From Methylibium sp035476815 (lineage in GTDB: Bacteria; Pseudomonadota; Gammaproteobacteria; Burkholderiales; Burkholderiaceae_C), in NCBI GenBank assembly GCA_035476815.1, contig DATILD010000091.1, positions 1 to 64,000 on the forward strand: a stretch of 64,000 bases of DNA. The letters run 5' to 3'. Below, piece by piece: positions 8,613-17,139 of the stretch. The notes under the pieces are model-generated. The model did no database searches. It worked only from the letters and a program-made list of their open reading frames with translations, and was not told the DNA's origin. A program made the translations under genes and the position numbers. Position 1 is the stretch's first letter, and each line of letters starts with the position of its first letter.

Positions 8613-9491
8613 ATGTCGCACGCCCCCCTGCCCATGCCGCTGCCGGCGCTGTTCGTCTCGCACGGCTCGCCGATGCTGGCGATCGAGCCCGGCGCCACCG
8701 GCGCCTTCTTCGCCCGGCTCGGTCCGGCGATCGAGGCCGGCTTCGGCCGGCCGCGCGCGATCGTCGTCGTGTCGCCGCACACCGCGGCACCGCAGCCGGT
8801 GGTGCTGGACACCCCCACCCACCATGCGGTGCACGACTTCGGCGGCTTTCCCGAGGCGCTGTACCGGCTGCGCTACGACCCGCCGGGCGAGCCGGCGGTG
8901 GCGCAGCGCGTCGTCGAGTTGCTGACGGCCGCCGGCCTGCGCCCGGTGCGCAGCGCCGAGGCCGGGCTCGACCACGGCATCTGGGCGGTGCTGCGCTTCG
9001 CGTGGCCGCAGGCGGACATCCCGGTGGTGCCGGTGGCGCTGTCACCGCAGCAGTCACCGGCGGCGCAATGGGCGCTCGGCGAGGCGCTCGCGCCGCTGCG
9101 GGCCGAGGGCGTGCTGCTGCTGGCCTCCGGCAGCCTGACGCACGACCTGCGGCGCCTGTTCGCGGTGCGGCCGATGCCGGCCACCGACGCGCGCGAGATC
9201 GCCGAGACCGCCGCCTTCCGCGCCTGGGTGGCCGAGCGTAGCGCGGCGCGCGACCGCGCGGCGCTGCTCGACTACCGCCGCGTCGCCCCGTATGGCGCGG
9301 CAATGCACCCGACCGACGAGCATTGGCTGCCGTTCTACATCGCCGCCGGGGCCGGCGGCTTCGACACCGCCCCCGTGCGGCTGCACGAGGGCGTGACCTA
9401 CGGGTCGCTGGCGATGGACGCCTATGCCTTCGGCGCGGGCGCGGCGCGGCTCGCCGAGCTCAGCGGCCGCGCACCCCCGGCAGCTGGCTGA
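8613..9491 (+). CDS. Extradiol ring-cleavage dioxygenase, DODA/LigB type
   Basis: A 292-residue cytosolic protein of the class III extradiol dioxygenase family (4,5-DOPA dioxygenase-like, E. coli YgiD/ZapA group). Probable metal ligands are His in LFVSHGSPM (~residue 18), His in VVSPHTAAPQ (~55) and His in GLDHGIWAV (~112), with a catalytic His in SGSLTHDLR. Substrates are catecholic; the true one cannot be told from sequence. Its 3' end overlaps the convergent HbpS-like gene by 32 bp. The ATG at 8613 is chosen because it gives the usual short N-terminus before LFVSHGSP. Confidence 0.88.
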   Translation: MSHAPLPMPLPALFVSHGSPMLAIEPGATGAFFARLGPAIEAGFGRPRAIVVVSPHTAAPQPVVLDTPTHHAVHDFGGFPEALYRLRYDPPGEPAVAQRVVELLTAAGLRPVRSAEAGLDHGIWAVLRFAWPQADIPVVPVALSPQQSPAAQWALGEALAPLRAEGVLLLASGSLTHDLRRLFAVRPMPATDAREIAETAAFRAWVAERSAARDRAALLDYRRVAPYGAAMHPTDEHWLPFYIAAGAGGFDTAPVRLHEGVTYGSLAMDAYAFGAGAARLAELSGRAPPAAG

Positions 9492-10215
9492 CGACCGCGT
9501 CCTCGGCCGTCGCGTCGATGCAATGCGGCTGGGTGAAGCCGCCGGTGCCGTAGATGATCTGGTCGGTGCTGCCGGCGCCGACGCCGGCCGGCACGAAGTC
9601 GAGCTGCAGTGTGCTGCGGGTGCGCCAGGCGATCGCATGGTCGGCGCAGGAACTATCACCCGAGACGCCGATCGCGCCCAGCAGCCGCTTGTTGGCGTTG
9701 TACAGCGCCAGGCCGCCGCCGAACACGTTCACGCCGCCCACCCGATGCCCGACCATCGGGTCGTTCGGTTGACCGAAGTCGTTGGCCGGCCCGCGGTAGG
9801 CATCGGCGGTGTCGACCGGGTTGCTGTGCTGCAGGCCGTACAGGCTGCCCCCGGGCTGCACCGCCGCGTACAGGTTGGCCGTCGCCAGCGCGAGCCCCGG
9901 CAGGCTGAAGGCGTTGGCCGTGTAGGCCTTCTGCGCCGAGATCACCCGGCTGCCCGGCCACTGGCTGCCGCGCCCGCTGCCGGTGAAGGCGACGGCACAG
10001 ACGACGCCGTCACGGTTGACGACGGTGCCCCACATGTCGAGGTTGAAGCCGGCGTTGGCGGCATTGCGGGCCGCCGTCAGGGCCTCCTTGAGCTGGGCGT
10101 GCGTCGGCAGCCCGGCGCAGGACGGAAAGGCCTCGGCCGCGACTGCCGGCAAGGCCGCGAGAGCCACGCCGGCGCCGGCAAGGGCGCCAAGCAGCGCACG
10201 ATGGAACTGATGCAT
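9460..10215 (-). CDS. Secreted GlcG/HbpS-family (haem-binding type) protein
   Basis: A 251-residue exported protein with a signal peptide (GALAGAGVALAALPAVAAEA). It is followed by a GlcG/HbpS (DUF336) domain that begins LKEALTAARNAANAGF and contains the glycine-rich core GGVNVFGGGLALYN and GAIGVSGDSSCADH. Members bind haem or unidentified small molecules and are often found beside oxidases and dehydrogenases. The mature protein has Cys at FPSCAGL, VVCAV, SSCADH and PHCID. The role here is unknown. Confidence 0.82.
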   Translation of the reverse strand: MHQFHRALLGALAGAGVALAALPAVAAEAFPSCAGLPTHAQLKEALTAARNAANAGFNLDMWGTVVNRDGVVCAVAFTGSGRGSQWPGSRVISAQKAYTANAFSLPGLALATANLYAAVQPGGSLYGLQHSNPVDTADAYRGPANDFGQPNDPMVGHRVGGVNVFGGGLALYNANKRLLGAIGVSGDSSCADHAIAWRTRSTLQLDFVPAGVGAGSTDQIIYGTGGFTQPHCIDATAEDAVVSQLPGVRGR

Positions 10216-10337
10216 GTCTGTCCTCCGTTCTTGTCGAATCCCCGCGGGATTCGCGGGCCTCAGCAATCTAGTGGCCGCCCCGCATTCGCGGGGGGTCAGC
10301 CTAGGGGGATCGGAGGACAGGTGGCGCGACGCGCCGC

Positions 10338-11639
10338 TCAGAGCAGCAGCAGCGCCCGGAAGTCGTTGACGTTGGTGTAGGTCGGCCCGGTGCTGACCAG
10401 GTCGCCGGTGCCGGCAAAGAAGCTGTAGCAGTCGTTGGCGTCCAGGTAGGCCTGGGCCTTCAGCCCCGCCGCGCTGCCGCGCGCCAGCGTGTCGGGCGTG
10501 ACGATCGCGCCCGCGTTGTCCTCGACGCCGTCGATGCCGTCGGTGTCGGCCGCCAGCACGTAGACGCCCGCCTCGCCCTGCAGCGCGATCGCCGAGCCGA
10601 GCAGGAACTCGGTGGCGCGGCCGCCGCGGCCGCCCTTGCTCCTGACCGTGACGGTGGTCTCGCCGCCGGACAGGATCACGCAGGGCGCGGCGAAGGGCTG
10701 ACCGCGCCGGCGCACCTGGCGCGCCAGCGCCGCATGCACGCCGCCGACGACGCGCGATTCGCCCTCGATCTCGTCGCTCAGGATGTGGGCGGTGACGCCG
10801 GCCGCGCGGGCCGCCTCGGCCGCCGCCTCGAGCGCCTGCTGCGGCGTGGCGGTCATCTTCACCTCGTGGCCGCCGAAGCAGGCGTCACCGGGCTTGGGCG
10901 TCTCGAGCGTGCCGGCCTCGAGCGCGGCGCGCACGGCCGCCGGCACCTCGATCGCATAGCGGGTCAGGATCGCCAGCGCGTCGGCGCAGCTGCTGCGGTC
11001 GGGCACGGTCGGGCCGGAGGCGATCGTGTCCGGATCGTCGCCCGGCACGTCGGAGATCAGCAGCGTCACGACCCGGGCCGGCGCGCAGCGCGCCGCCAGG
11101 CGCCCGCCCTTGATCGCCGACAGGTGCTTGCGCACGCAGTTCATCTCGCCGATGTTGGCGCCGCTCTTGAGCAGCGCCCGATTGATCGCCTGCTTCTCGT
11201 CCAGCGAGATGCCGTCGGCCGGCAGCGTCAGCAGCGCCGAGCCGCCGCCCGAGATCAGGCACAGCACCAGGTCGTCGGCCGTCAGCCCCTGCGTCAGCTC
11301 GACGATGCGCTGGGCCGCGCGCAGGCCGGCGGCGTCGGGCACCGGGTGGGCCGCCTCGACCACCTCGATGCGGCCGGGCTTCGCCTTGTAGACCGGCGGC
11401 ACATGGTCGTAGCGCGTCACCACCAGCCCGGACAGCGGTGAATCGGCCGGCCACAGCGCCGCGACCGCCTCGGCCATCGCGCCGCTGGCCTTGCCGGCGC
11501 CGATCACGAGCGTGCGGCCCTTGGGCGGCGGCGGCAGGAATTCGGCCATGTTGTGCGCCGGCAGCGCACGGCGCACCGCGGCGTCGTACAGGTGGCGCAG
11601 GAAGCCGCGGGGGTCTCGTTGGGGGTCGGGCGTGCTCAT
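10338..11639 (-). CDS. ttuD: Glycerate 2-kinase, MOFRL family (TtuD/GckA)
   Basis: A 433-residue kinase that phosphorylates D-glycerate to 2-phosphoglycerate; the family is often misnamed hydroxypyruvate reductase. The N-terminal DUF4147 part holds VIGAGKASGAMAEA and CLISGGGSALL; the MOFRL C-terminal part holds ILSGGETTVTV and AADTDGIDG. It is immediately downstream of hydroxypyruvate isomerase (29 bp apart, same strand). The two would feed hydroxypyruvate/tartronate semialdehyde carbon into glycolysis if a tartronate semialdehyde reductase exists elsewhere. Confidence 0.93.
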   Translation of the reverse strand: MSTPDPQRDPRGFLRHLYDAAVRRALPAHNMAEFLPPPPKGRTLVIGAGKASGAMAEAVAALWPADSPLSGLVVTRYDHVPPVYKAKPGRIEVVEAAHPVPDAAGLRAAQRIVELTQGLTADDLVLCLISGGGSALLTLPADGISLDEKQAINRALLKSGANIGEMNCVRKHLSAIKGGRLAARCAPARVVTLLISDVPGDDPDTIASGPTVPDRSSCADALAILTRYAIEVPAAVRAALEAGTLETPKPGDACFGGHEVKMTATPQQALEAAAEAARAAGVTAHILSDEIEGESRVVGGVHAALARQVRRRGQPFAAPCVILSGGETTVTVRSKGGRGGRATEFLLGSAIALQGEAGVYVLAADTDGIDGVEDNAGAIVTPDTLARGSAAGLKAQAYLDANDCYSFFAGTGDLVSTGPTYTNVNDFRALLLL

Positions 11640-11668
11640 GACGGCATTATCGAAAGGACCGCCCCGGC

Positions 11669-12466
11669 TCAATCGCACGACCGTGCACAGCCGCGCGCCC
11701 GTGTCAGCCAGCCGAGGCCGGCCTCGGTGCCGGCGGCCGGGCGGTATTCGGCGCCGACATGGCCGGCGTAGCCGAGCCGGTCGATCAGCGCGAACAGCGC
11801 CGCGCAGCCGATCGTGCCGCTGCCCGGCTCGTGGCGGCCCGGATGATCGGCGACCTGGATGTGGCCGACCTGCGCGAAACAGGCCTGCAGCGTCGCGCCC
11901 GGTTCGTCGCCCATCGCGGCGGCGTGGTAGGCGTCGAACTGCAGCCGCAGGTTGGCGGCGCCGACCTCCGCGATCAGCTCCAGCGCCTGCGCGCCGCGGT
12001 TCAACCAGAAGCCCGGCATGTCGACCGTGTTGATCGGCTCGACCAGCAGCTCCAGCCCAGCGTCGGCCAGCGCCGCCGCCGCATAGCCCAGGTTGGCGAT
12101 GAAGGTGCGGCGCAGCAAGGCGTCGTCGGCGCCGGCCGGCGTCAGGCCGGCCAGGCAGTTCAGGCGCGGCACGCCGAGCACGCGTGCATAGGCGATGCCC
12201 TGCTCGACGCCGGCGCGGAACTCGGACTCGCGGCCCGGCAGGCAGGCGATGCCGCGCTCGCCGGCCGCCCAGTCGCCGGCCGGCAGGTTGTGCAGCACCA
12301 TGGCCAGGCCGCAGGCGTCGAGCCGGGCGCGGATGTCCGCGGCCGGCCAGTCGTAGGGGAACTGGCACTCGACCGCGTCGAAGCCCGCGGCCGCCGCGGC
12401 GGCGAAGCGGTCCAGGAAGGGCCGCTCGGTGAACAGCATCGACAGGTTGGCGGCAAAGCGCGGCAT
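11669..12466 (-). CDS. hyi: Hydroxypyruvate isomerase
   Basis: A 265-residue TIM-barrel enzyme of the xylose isomerase-like superfamily that interconverts hydroxypyruvate and tartronate semialdehyde in glyoxylate/glycerate metabolism. Family marks are the start MPRFAANLSMLFTE, the metal-site regions LLVEPINTVDMPGF and LQFDAYHAA, and HIQVADHPGRHEPG. The usual partners gcl (glyoxylate carboligase) and glxR are absent here; only the glycerate kinase follows. The 268 bp upstream to the chemoreceptor gene is the divergent promoter region; I could not assign a specific promoter in it. Confidence 0.94.
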   Translation of the reverse strand: MPRFAANLSMLFTERPFLDRFAAAAAAGFDAVECQFPYDWPAADIRARLDACGLAMVLHNLPAGDWAAGERGIACLPGRESEFRAGVEQGIAYARVLGVPRLNCLAGLTPAGADDALLRRTFIANLGYAAAALADAGLELLVEPINTVDMPGFWLNRGAQALELIAEVGAANLRLQFDAYHAAAMGDEPGATLQACFAQVGHIQVADHPGRHEPGSGTIGCAALFALIDRLGYAGHVGAEYRPAAGTEAGLGWLTRARGCARSCD

Positions 12467-12734
12467 GGGCTGAAGCTCGGATCGGGGACGTCAGTGTGAC
12501 CCAGGCCGCCGGCGGCAACGGCGGCGACGAGTGCTGGACCTCGGCGGGCCGCGGACGCTTGCGCCCGCCGCGGTCGCGCGCGGGTGCGCGGAAATGCCGG
12601 CGCGAAACGCCCCAATTCTGGTAAACCCGTATCGAGAACTCCCTACAGACTGGCGATGAATCTGTAACAAGGGCGGCGCTCATGGCAAGGCCGCTCGCAC
12701 ACCGCCCGCCCTCTCCCGTCACGAAAGGATGCCC

Positions 12735-14495
12735 ATGAACCTGACGAGTCTCAAGGTCGGCCCGCGCCTGATCAGCGCCTTCCTGCTGGTCGCGTCGATC
12801 TCGGCCGTGATCGGCGCGATCGGCATCCGCGGCATGCATGTGATCGACACCGAGGCCGAGTTCCTCTACCAGCACGAGCTGCTCGGCCTGTCCTATGTCA
12901 ACGAGGCGACGATCGACCTGCTGCACGCCGACGGCGCGCTGCGCACCGCCATCCTGGCCGACACCGCCGAGCGCCGCGCCGAGGCGTTGAAGGACGCCGA
13001 CGAGCGTCTCGCCAAGACCCGCGAGCAGGTCGCGCTGGCCAAGCCGCTGTTCGACGACCCGACGGCGCAGGCCGACATGGCCAAGGTGGAGGCCAAGCTC
13101 GCCGAATACACCGCCATGGTGGCGCGCTTCAAGTCCGTGATCGGCGCCGAGAAGCTGATGGAAGCGCGCCAGGCGATCGGCTTCGCGTTCGGCGACATGC
13201 GCCGCGTCGTCGGCGAGATCGACCACGCGATGACCGAGCTGACCACCCACAAGGCCGCGCATGCCAAGCAGGTGACCGAGCTGACCACCGAGCACTACCA
13301 GCAGAGCCGCGCGCAGATGATCGGGCTGATCGCGATCGGCGTGGGCGGCGGGGCGCTGCTCGGCCTGTGGATCAGCCGCTCGCTCACCGGGCCGCTGGCC
13401 GCGGGTGTCGCCGCGGCGCGCCGCTTCGCCGCCGGCGACCTCGGCCAGCACATCCCCGTCGCCGGACGCGACGAGGTGGCCGAACTGATGAGCGCCCTGA
13501 AGGACTCGCAGGCCAAGCTCAACGGCATCGTCGCGGAGGTGCGCGGCAGCGCCGAGAGCGTGGCCACCGCCAGTGCCCAGATCGCCCAGGGCAACAACGA
13601 CCTGTCGGGGCGGACCGAGGAGCAGGCCTCGGCGCTGCAACAGACCGCCGCGTCGATGGAGCAGCTGGGCTCCACCGTCAAGCAGAACGCCGACAACGCC
13701 CGGCAGGGCAACCAGCTCGCCCTCAGCGCCTCGAGCGTCGCGGTGCGCGGCGGCGAGGTCGTCGGTCAGGTCGTCGAGACGATGAAGGGCATCAACGACT
13801 CGTCCAGGAAGATCGTCGACATCATCGGCGTGATCGACGGCATCGCGTTCCAGACCAACATCCTGGCGCTGAACGCGGCGGTCGAGGCCGCGCGCGCCGG
13901 CGAACAGGGCCGCGGCTTCGCGGTCGTGGCCAGCGAGGTGCGCAACCTCGCGCAGCGCAGCGCCGAGGCCGCCAAGGAGATCAAGCAGCTGATCACCGAC
14001 AGCGTCGAGCGCGTCGGCCAGGGCAGCCAGCTGGTCGACCAGGCCGGCAGCACGATGACCGAGGTGGTCGCGTCGATCCGGCGGGTGACCGACCTGATGG
14101 GCGAGATCAGCGCCGCCAGCACCGAGCAGTCGGCCGGCGTGGCGCAGATCGGCGACGCGGTGCAGCAGATGGACCAGGCGACGCAGCAGAACGCGGCGCT
14201 GGTCGAGGAGAGCGCGGCCGCGGCCGAGAGCCTGAAGGTCCAGGCCGCGCAGCTGGTCGCCGCGGTGGCGGTGTTCAAGCTCGCGCCCGGCCAGTCGGTG
14301 GCGACGGCGAGGCCGGTCCGCCCGGCGGTCGCCGGCGCCCCCGGCGGCGTCGAGCGGCGCGGGCCGAACCGCGCGACGAACATCGTGCGGCCCCGCTTCA
14401 ACGGCCAGGCCGTCCCGACGGCCGCGGCGCCGAGCCCGGCGCCCGTGGTGGCGGCGCGGACCGGCACCGACGCCTCCGACTGGGAGTCGTTCTAG
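12735..14495 (+). CDS. Methyl-accepting chemotaxis protein
   Basis: A 586-residue transmembrane chemoreceptor. The first membrane helix spans residues ~12-31, a four-helix periplasmic sensor (~32-193) follows, then helix two (~194-214), a HAMP domain with SRSLTGPLAAGV, and a long signalling hairpin. Its tip contains DGIAFQTNILALNAAVEAA and GRGFAVVASEVRNLAQRSAE. The protein ends in DWESF, like the xWxxF tether that binds CheR and CheB, so it is probably adapted by methylation. I prefer the ATG at 12735 over 12729 because only it has the proper distance from GAAAGG. The ligand is unknown. Confidence 0.96.
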   Translation: MNLTSLKVGPRLISAFLLVASISAVIGAIGIRGMHVIDTEAEFLYQHELLGLSYVNEATIDLLHADGALRTAILADTAERRAEALKDADERLAKTREQVALAKPLFDDPTAQADMAKVEAKLAEYTAMVARFKSVIGAEKLMEARQAIGFAFGDMRRVVGEIDHAMTELTTHKAAHAKQVTELTTEHYQQSRAQMIGLIAIGVGGGALLGLWISRSLTGPLAAGVAAARRFAAGDLGQHIPVAGRDEVAELMSALKDSQAKLNGIVAEVRGSAESVATASAQIAQGNNDLSGRTEEQASALQQTAASMEQLGSTVKQNADNARQGNQLALSASSVAVRGGEVVGQVVETMKGINDSSRKIVDIIGVIDGIAFQTNILALNAAVEAARAGEQGRGFAVVASEVRNLAQRSAEAAKEIKQLITDSVERVGQGSQLVDQAGSTMTEVVASIRRVTDLMGEISAASTEQSAGVAQIGDAVQQMDQATQQNAALVEESAAAAESLKVQAAQLVAAVAVFKLAPGQSVATARPVRPAVAGAPGGVERRGPNRATNIVRPRFNGQAVPTAAAPSPAPVVAARTGTDASDWESF

Positions 14496-15541
14496 GTCGC
14501 CCCGGCGGCCGGGGCCTCGGGCTTGGCGTCGCGCCGCATCAGCCGGCCGACGGCCTCGGCCGGCCGCAGGCGGCCGTCGAGGACGGCCACGACCGCCGCG
14601 GTCAGCGGCATCTCGACGCCCAGCGCCTCGGCGCGCGCCAGCACCGTCGGCGCGCTGTAGACGCCCTCGGCCACATGCCCCAGGTCGTGCAGCACGTCGG
14701 CCAGCGCGCGGCCCTTGGCCAGCTCCAGCCCGACCTGGCGGTTGCGCGACAGCGCGCCGGTGGCCGTCAGCACCAGGTCGCCGAGGCCGGACAGGCCCAT
14801 GAAGGTGTCGGCGCGCGCGCCGAGCGCGCGCCCGAGCCGGGTGGTTTCGGCCAGCCCGCGGGTGATCAGCGCGGCGCGCGCGTTGAGCCCGAGGCCGCTG
14901 CCGACGGCCGAGGGCATGCCGTCGGCCCCGGGCGCCGAAGGCATCCCGTCGGCAATCCCGGTGGCGATCGCGATCACGTTCTTGACCGCGCCGCCGACCT
15001 CGACGCCGACCGGGTCGGCCGAGGTGTAGACGCGCAGCGCCTCGTCATGGAAGGCCGCGACGGCCTGCCGGCACAGCGCCGCGTCGGCGCTGGCCGCCAC
15101 CAGCGCGGTCGGCTGGCCGCGCGCGACCTCGAGCGCGAAGCTCGGGCCCGACAGCACGCCGGACCGCGCCGCCGGCGCGACCGCGCGCGCGATCTCGTGG
15201 CCGAGCGCGCCGGTCCCGGCCTCGAAGCCCTTGCACAGCCACAGCAGACCGGCGCCGCCGCCCGCGGCGCGCACCAGCATCTCGCGCAGGCCCGAGGTCG
15301 GCGTCGCGATCACGACCAGGCCGTCGCGGCCGGCATGGGCGAGCGCCGCATCCAGGTCGGCCGTGACACCGAGCGCCGACGGCAGCTCGATCTCCGGCAG
15401 GTAGCGCTGGTTGCGACGCGTCGCGCCGATCGCGGCGGCCTGCGACGCGTCGCGCGCCCACAGCAGCGTGTGGTGCCGCGCCGCGGTGCTCGCGGCCAGC
15501 GCGGTGCCCCAGGCGCCGGCGCCGAGGACCGCGATCTTCAT
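14492..15541 (-). CDS. gpsA: NAD(P)-dependent glycerol-3-phosphate dehydrogenase, with small internal duplication
   Basis: GpsA reduces dihydroxyacetone phosphate to sn-glycerol 3-phosphate for phospholipid synthesis. Seen: nucleotide fold GAGAWGTALA (residues 7-16), LSGPSFALEVARG, catalytic Lys in GGAVKNVIAIA and LNARAALITRG. An in-frame insertion of about 15 residues containing twice the unit ADGMPSA lies between GIADG and the GLGLNARAA motif, where relatives are contiguous. It is next to the substrate site yet in-frame, so activity may be kept. The 3' end overlaps the chemoreceptor stop by 4 bp (convergent). It lies 16 bp from secB on the same strand. Confidence 0.95.
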   Translation of the reverse strand: MKIAVLGAGAWGTALAASTAARHHTLLWARDASQAAAIGATRRNQRYLPEIELPSALGVTADLDAALAHAGRDGLVVIATPTSGLREMLVRAAGGGAGLLWLCKGFEAGTGALGHEIARAVAPAARSGVLSGPSFALEVARGQPTALVAASADAALCRQAVAAFHDEALRVYTSADPVGVEVGGAVKNVIAIATGIADGMPSAPGADGMPSAVGSGLGLNARAALITRGLAETTRLGRALGARADTFMGLSGLGDLVLTATGALSRNRQVGLELAKGRALADVLHDLGHVAEGVYSAPTVLARAEALGVEMPLTAAVVAVLDGRLRPAEAVGRLMRRDAKPEAPAAGAT

Positions 15542-15557
15542 GGCGCCAGGCGGATCG

Positions 15558-16040
15558 TCAGGCCACGGCGTGCGTGCCGTTGCCGTTGACCGCGGCGCCC
15601 TGCTGCGATTGCAGCTGGGCCTCGTACATGGCCTGGAAGTTGACCTCGGACAGGTGCACCGGCGGGAAGCCGGCGCGCGTGATCAGGTCGGCCACGGTGG
15701 CGCGCAGGTAGGGGTAGACGATGCCCGGGCAGGCGATGCCGATCACCGGGCCGACCTGGTCCTGCGGCAGGTTGCGGATCTCGAAGATGCCGGCCTGCTT
15801 GGCCTCGACCAGGAACAGCGTCTTGTCGCCGACCTTGGTCGTCACCGTGGCCGAGACCGCGACCTCGTAGATGCCCTCGCTGACCGGATCGGCCGCCACC
15901 GCGAGATTGATCTCGACCTGCGGCTGCGCCGGCTCGAGCAGGATCTGCGGCGAGTTGGGCTGCTCGAGCGAGGCGTCCTTGAGGTAGACGCGCTGGATCT
16001 GGAACACGGGGGTGGGGTCTTGGTCGGCCATGATGGACAT
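15558..16040 (-). CDS. secB: Protein-export chaperone SecB
   Basis: A 160-residue cytosolic tetrameric chaperone that holds preproteins unfolded and passes them to SecA. Family features: FQIQRVYLKDASLEQPNSP near the N-terminus, then GIACPGIVYPYLRATVADLI and FPPVHLSEVNFQAMYE. Two starts are possible, ATG 16040 (MSIMADQD) and ATG 16031 (MADQD); neither has a strong ribosome site, and relatives usually begin MADQD. It is transcribed toward gpsA. A rho-independent terminator lies just upstream after grxC, so secB-gpsA probably has its own promoter in 16041-16080. Confidence 0.95.
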   Translation of the reverse strand: MSIMADQDPTPVFQIQRVYLKDASLEQPNSPQILLEPAQPQVEINLAVAADPVSEGIYEVAVSATVTTKVGDKTLFLVEAKQAGIFEIRNLPQDQVGPVIGIACPGIVYPYLRATVADLITRAGFPPVHLSEVNFQAMYEAQLQSQQGAAVNGNGTHAVA

Positions 16041-16079
16041 CCGTCGGCAGGGGAAGCGTCAGCGCCGCGGCGCGGCCTG

Positions 16080-16112
16080 CGCAAAAAAGCAAAGGGCCCG
16101 CAGCGCGGGCCC
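16080..16112 (-). terminator. Rho-independent terminator after grxC
   Basis: On the minus strand a perfect 8-bp stem with a 3-nt loop (GGGCCCGC / GCGGGCCC, 16094-16112) is followed by TTTGCTTTTTTG. This is the classic hairpin plus U-tract. It lies between the end of grxC and the start of secB and would uncouple rhodanese-grxC from secB-gpsA. Confidence 0.85.
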
Positions 16113-16166
16113 GCTCAGGGCAGGACGATTATGTCGCAGCGGCCGCGGCGGGCCCCGCTGGCCGGC

Positions 16167-16433
16167 TCAGGCGGTCGCGCGCTGCAGCAGCGGCAGCAGG
16201 CCGCCGCGGTGGTCGAGCGCGATCAGGTCGTCGCAGCCGCCGACATGGGTGTCGCCGACGAAGATCTGCGGCACGGTGCGCCGGCCGGTGATGCGCATCA
16301 TCGTGTCGCGCTGCACCGGGTCGAGGTCGATGCGGATCTCCTCGATCGCCGCCACCCCGCGCTGCTTGAGCAGCATCTTGGCCCGCTGGCAGAACGGGCA
16401 GACCTGGGTGGTGTACATGCGAACGGCGGGCAT
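16167..16433 (-). CDS. grxC: Glutaredoxin 3
   Basis: An 88-residue dithiol glutaredoxin that reduces disulfides with glutathione. The active site is CPFC in MYTTQVCPFCQRAKMLL (first Cys about residue 11). The glutathione-binding TVPQIFVGDTHVGGCDDL is intact. The start at 16433 (MPAVRMYTT) fits the family; the frame extends 12 codons further, but those residues do not belong to the fold. It follows the rhodanese gene on the same strand and is closed by the terminator at 16080-16112. Confidence 0.96.
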   Translation of the reverse strand: MPAVRMYTTQVCPFCQRAKMLLKQRGVAAIEEIRIDLDPVQRDTMMRITGRRTVPQIFVGDTHVGGCDDLIALDHRGGLLPLLQRATA

Positions 16434-16566
16434 GGGCGCGGATCGGTTGGTGCGACGCACAAGTGTCACCCGGATGTCACGACCCTGTACTGCGCTGGGT
16501 CAGCCCCGGCGCAGGCCGACGCGCAGTTTTTCACCATCGGCACGCCCGGCCGACCCGGGCGACGGC

Positions 16567-16980
16567 TCAGCCGGCGGACTTCTCCACCGGCAGCTGCGCC
16601 TCGCGCCACGCCGCCAGACCGCCGGTGATCGCATGCACGCGCTCGTGGCCGCGCTTCTTGACCAGCGCGACGGCGCGCTGCGCGCGCGCGCCGGTCGGGC
16701 AGATCAGCAGCACCGGCAGCGTCTTGTTCGACGGCAGCTCCTTGGAGGTCTCGAGCTGGCCGAAGGGCACGTTGCGCGCCGGCATCGCATGGCCGGCGGC
16801 GTACTCGGCGGGCTCGCCGACATCGATCAGCACCGCCTTCTCGCGGTTGATCAGCATCACCGCCTCGCCGGCCGAGACGCGCCCACCCCCGCCGGAGCGC
16901 GCGAACGCGGGCCACAGCAGCACGCCGCCGGAGACGAGCGCCGTCAGCACCAGGTACCAGTTGTCGAGGAGGAAGCTCAC
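16567..16980 (-). CDS. Membrane-anchored rhodanese-domain protein
   Basis: A 137-residue protein with one N-terminal membrane helix (residues ~8-26) and a rhodanese domain. The active-site loop is CPTGARA, with the Cys that carries persulfide sulfur. The start is a GTG at 16980 (VSFLLDNWYLVL); no in-frame ATG gives the membrane helix. Rhodanese-grxC-secB is a common betaproteobacterial order, and a thiol-redox or sulfur-transfer role at the membrane is inferred. Confidence 0.88.
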   Translation of the reverse strand: MSFLLDNWYLVLTALVSGGVLLWPAFARSGGGGRVSAGEAVMLINREKAVLIDVGEPAEYAAGHAMPARNVPFGQLETSKELPSNKTLPVLLICPTGARAQRAVALVKKRGHERVHAITGGLAAWREAQLPVEKSAG

Positions 16981-17139
16981 GGTCGGGGCGCGCGGGCGGG
17001 GCCGCGGAAGGGGAGGACAGCCCGGGATTCTAGAATCCGAAGCTCCGCGCGCCGGCCGTGCGCCCCCTGGCCCCCGTGGCCCGCGCCCGTGGCCCGCCGG
17101 CAGACGCACCGAATTCCTGCACTCCCCCCCTCTGTCACC

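Noticed and set aside
10216..10337. CCCCGC-GAAT-GCGGGG hairpin as terminator between ttuD and the HbpS-like gene
   Set aside because: Short 6-bp stem without a U-tract in a GC-rich region; not distinguishable from background.
12601..12734. Sigma-28 (FliA) promoter upstream of the chemoreceptor
   Set aside because: A TAAA is present but no GCCGATAA-like element lies at the required spacing.
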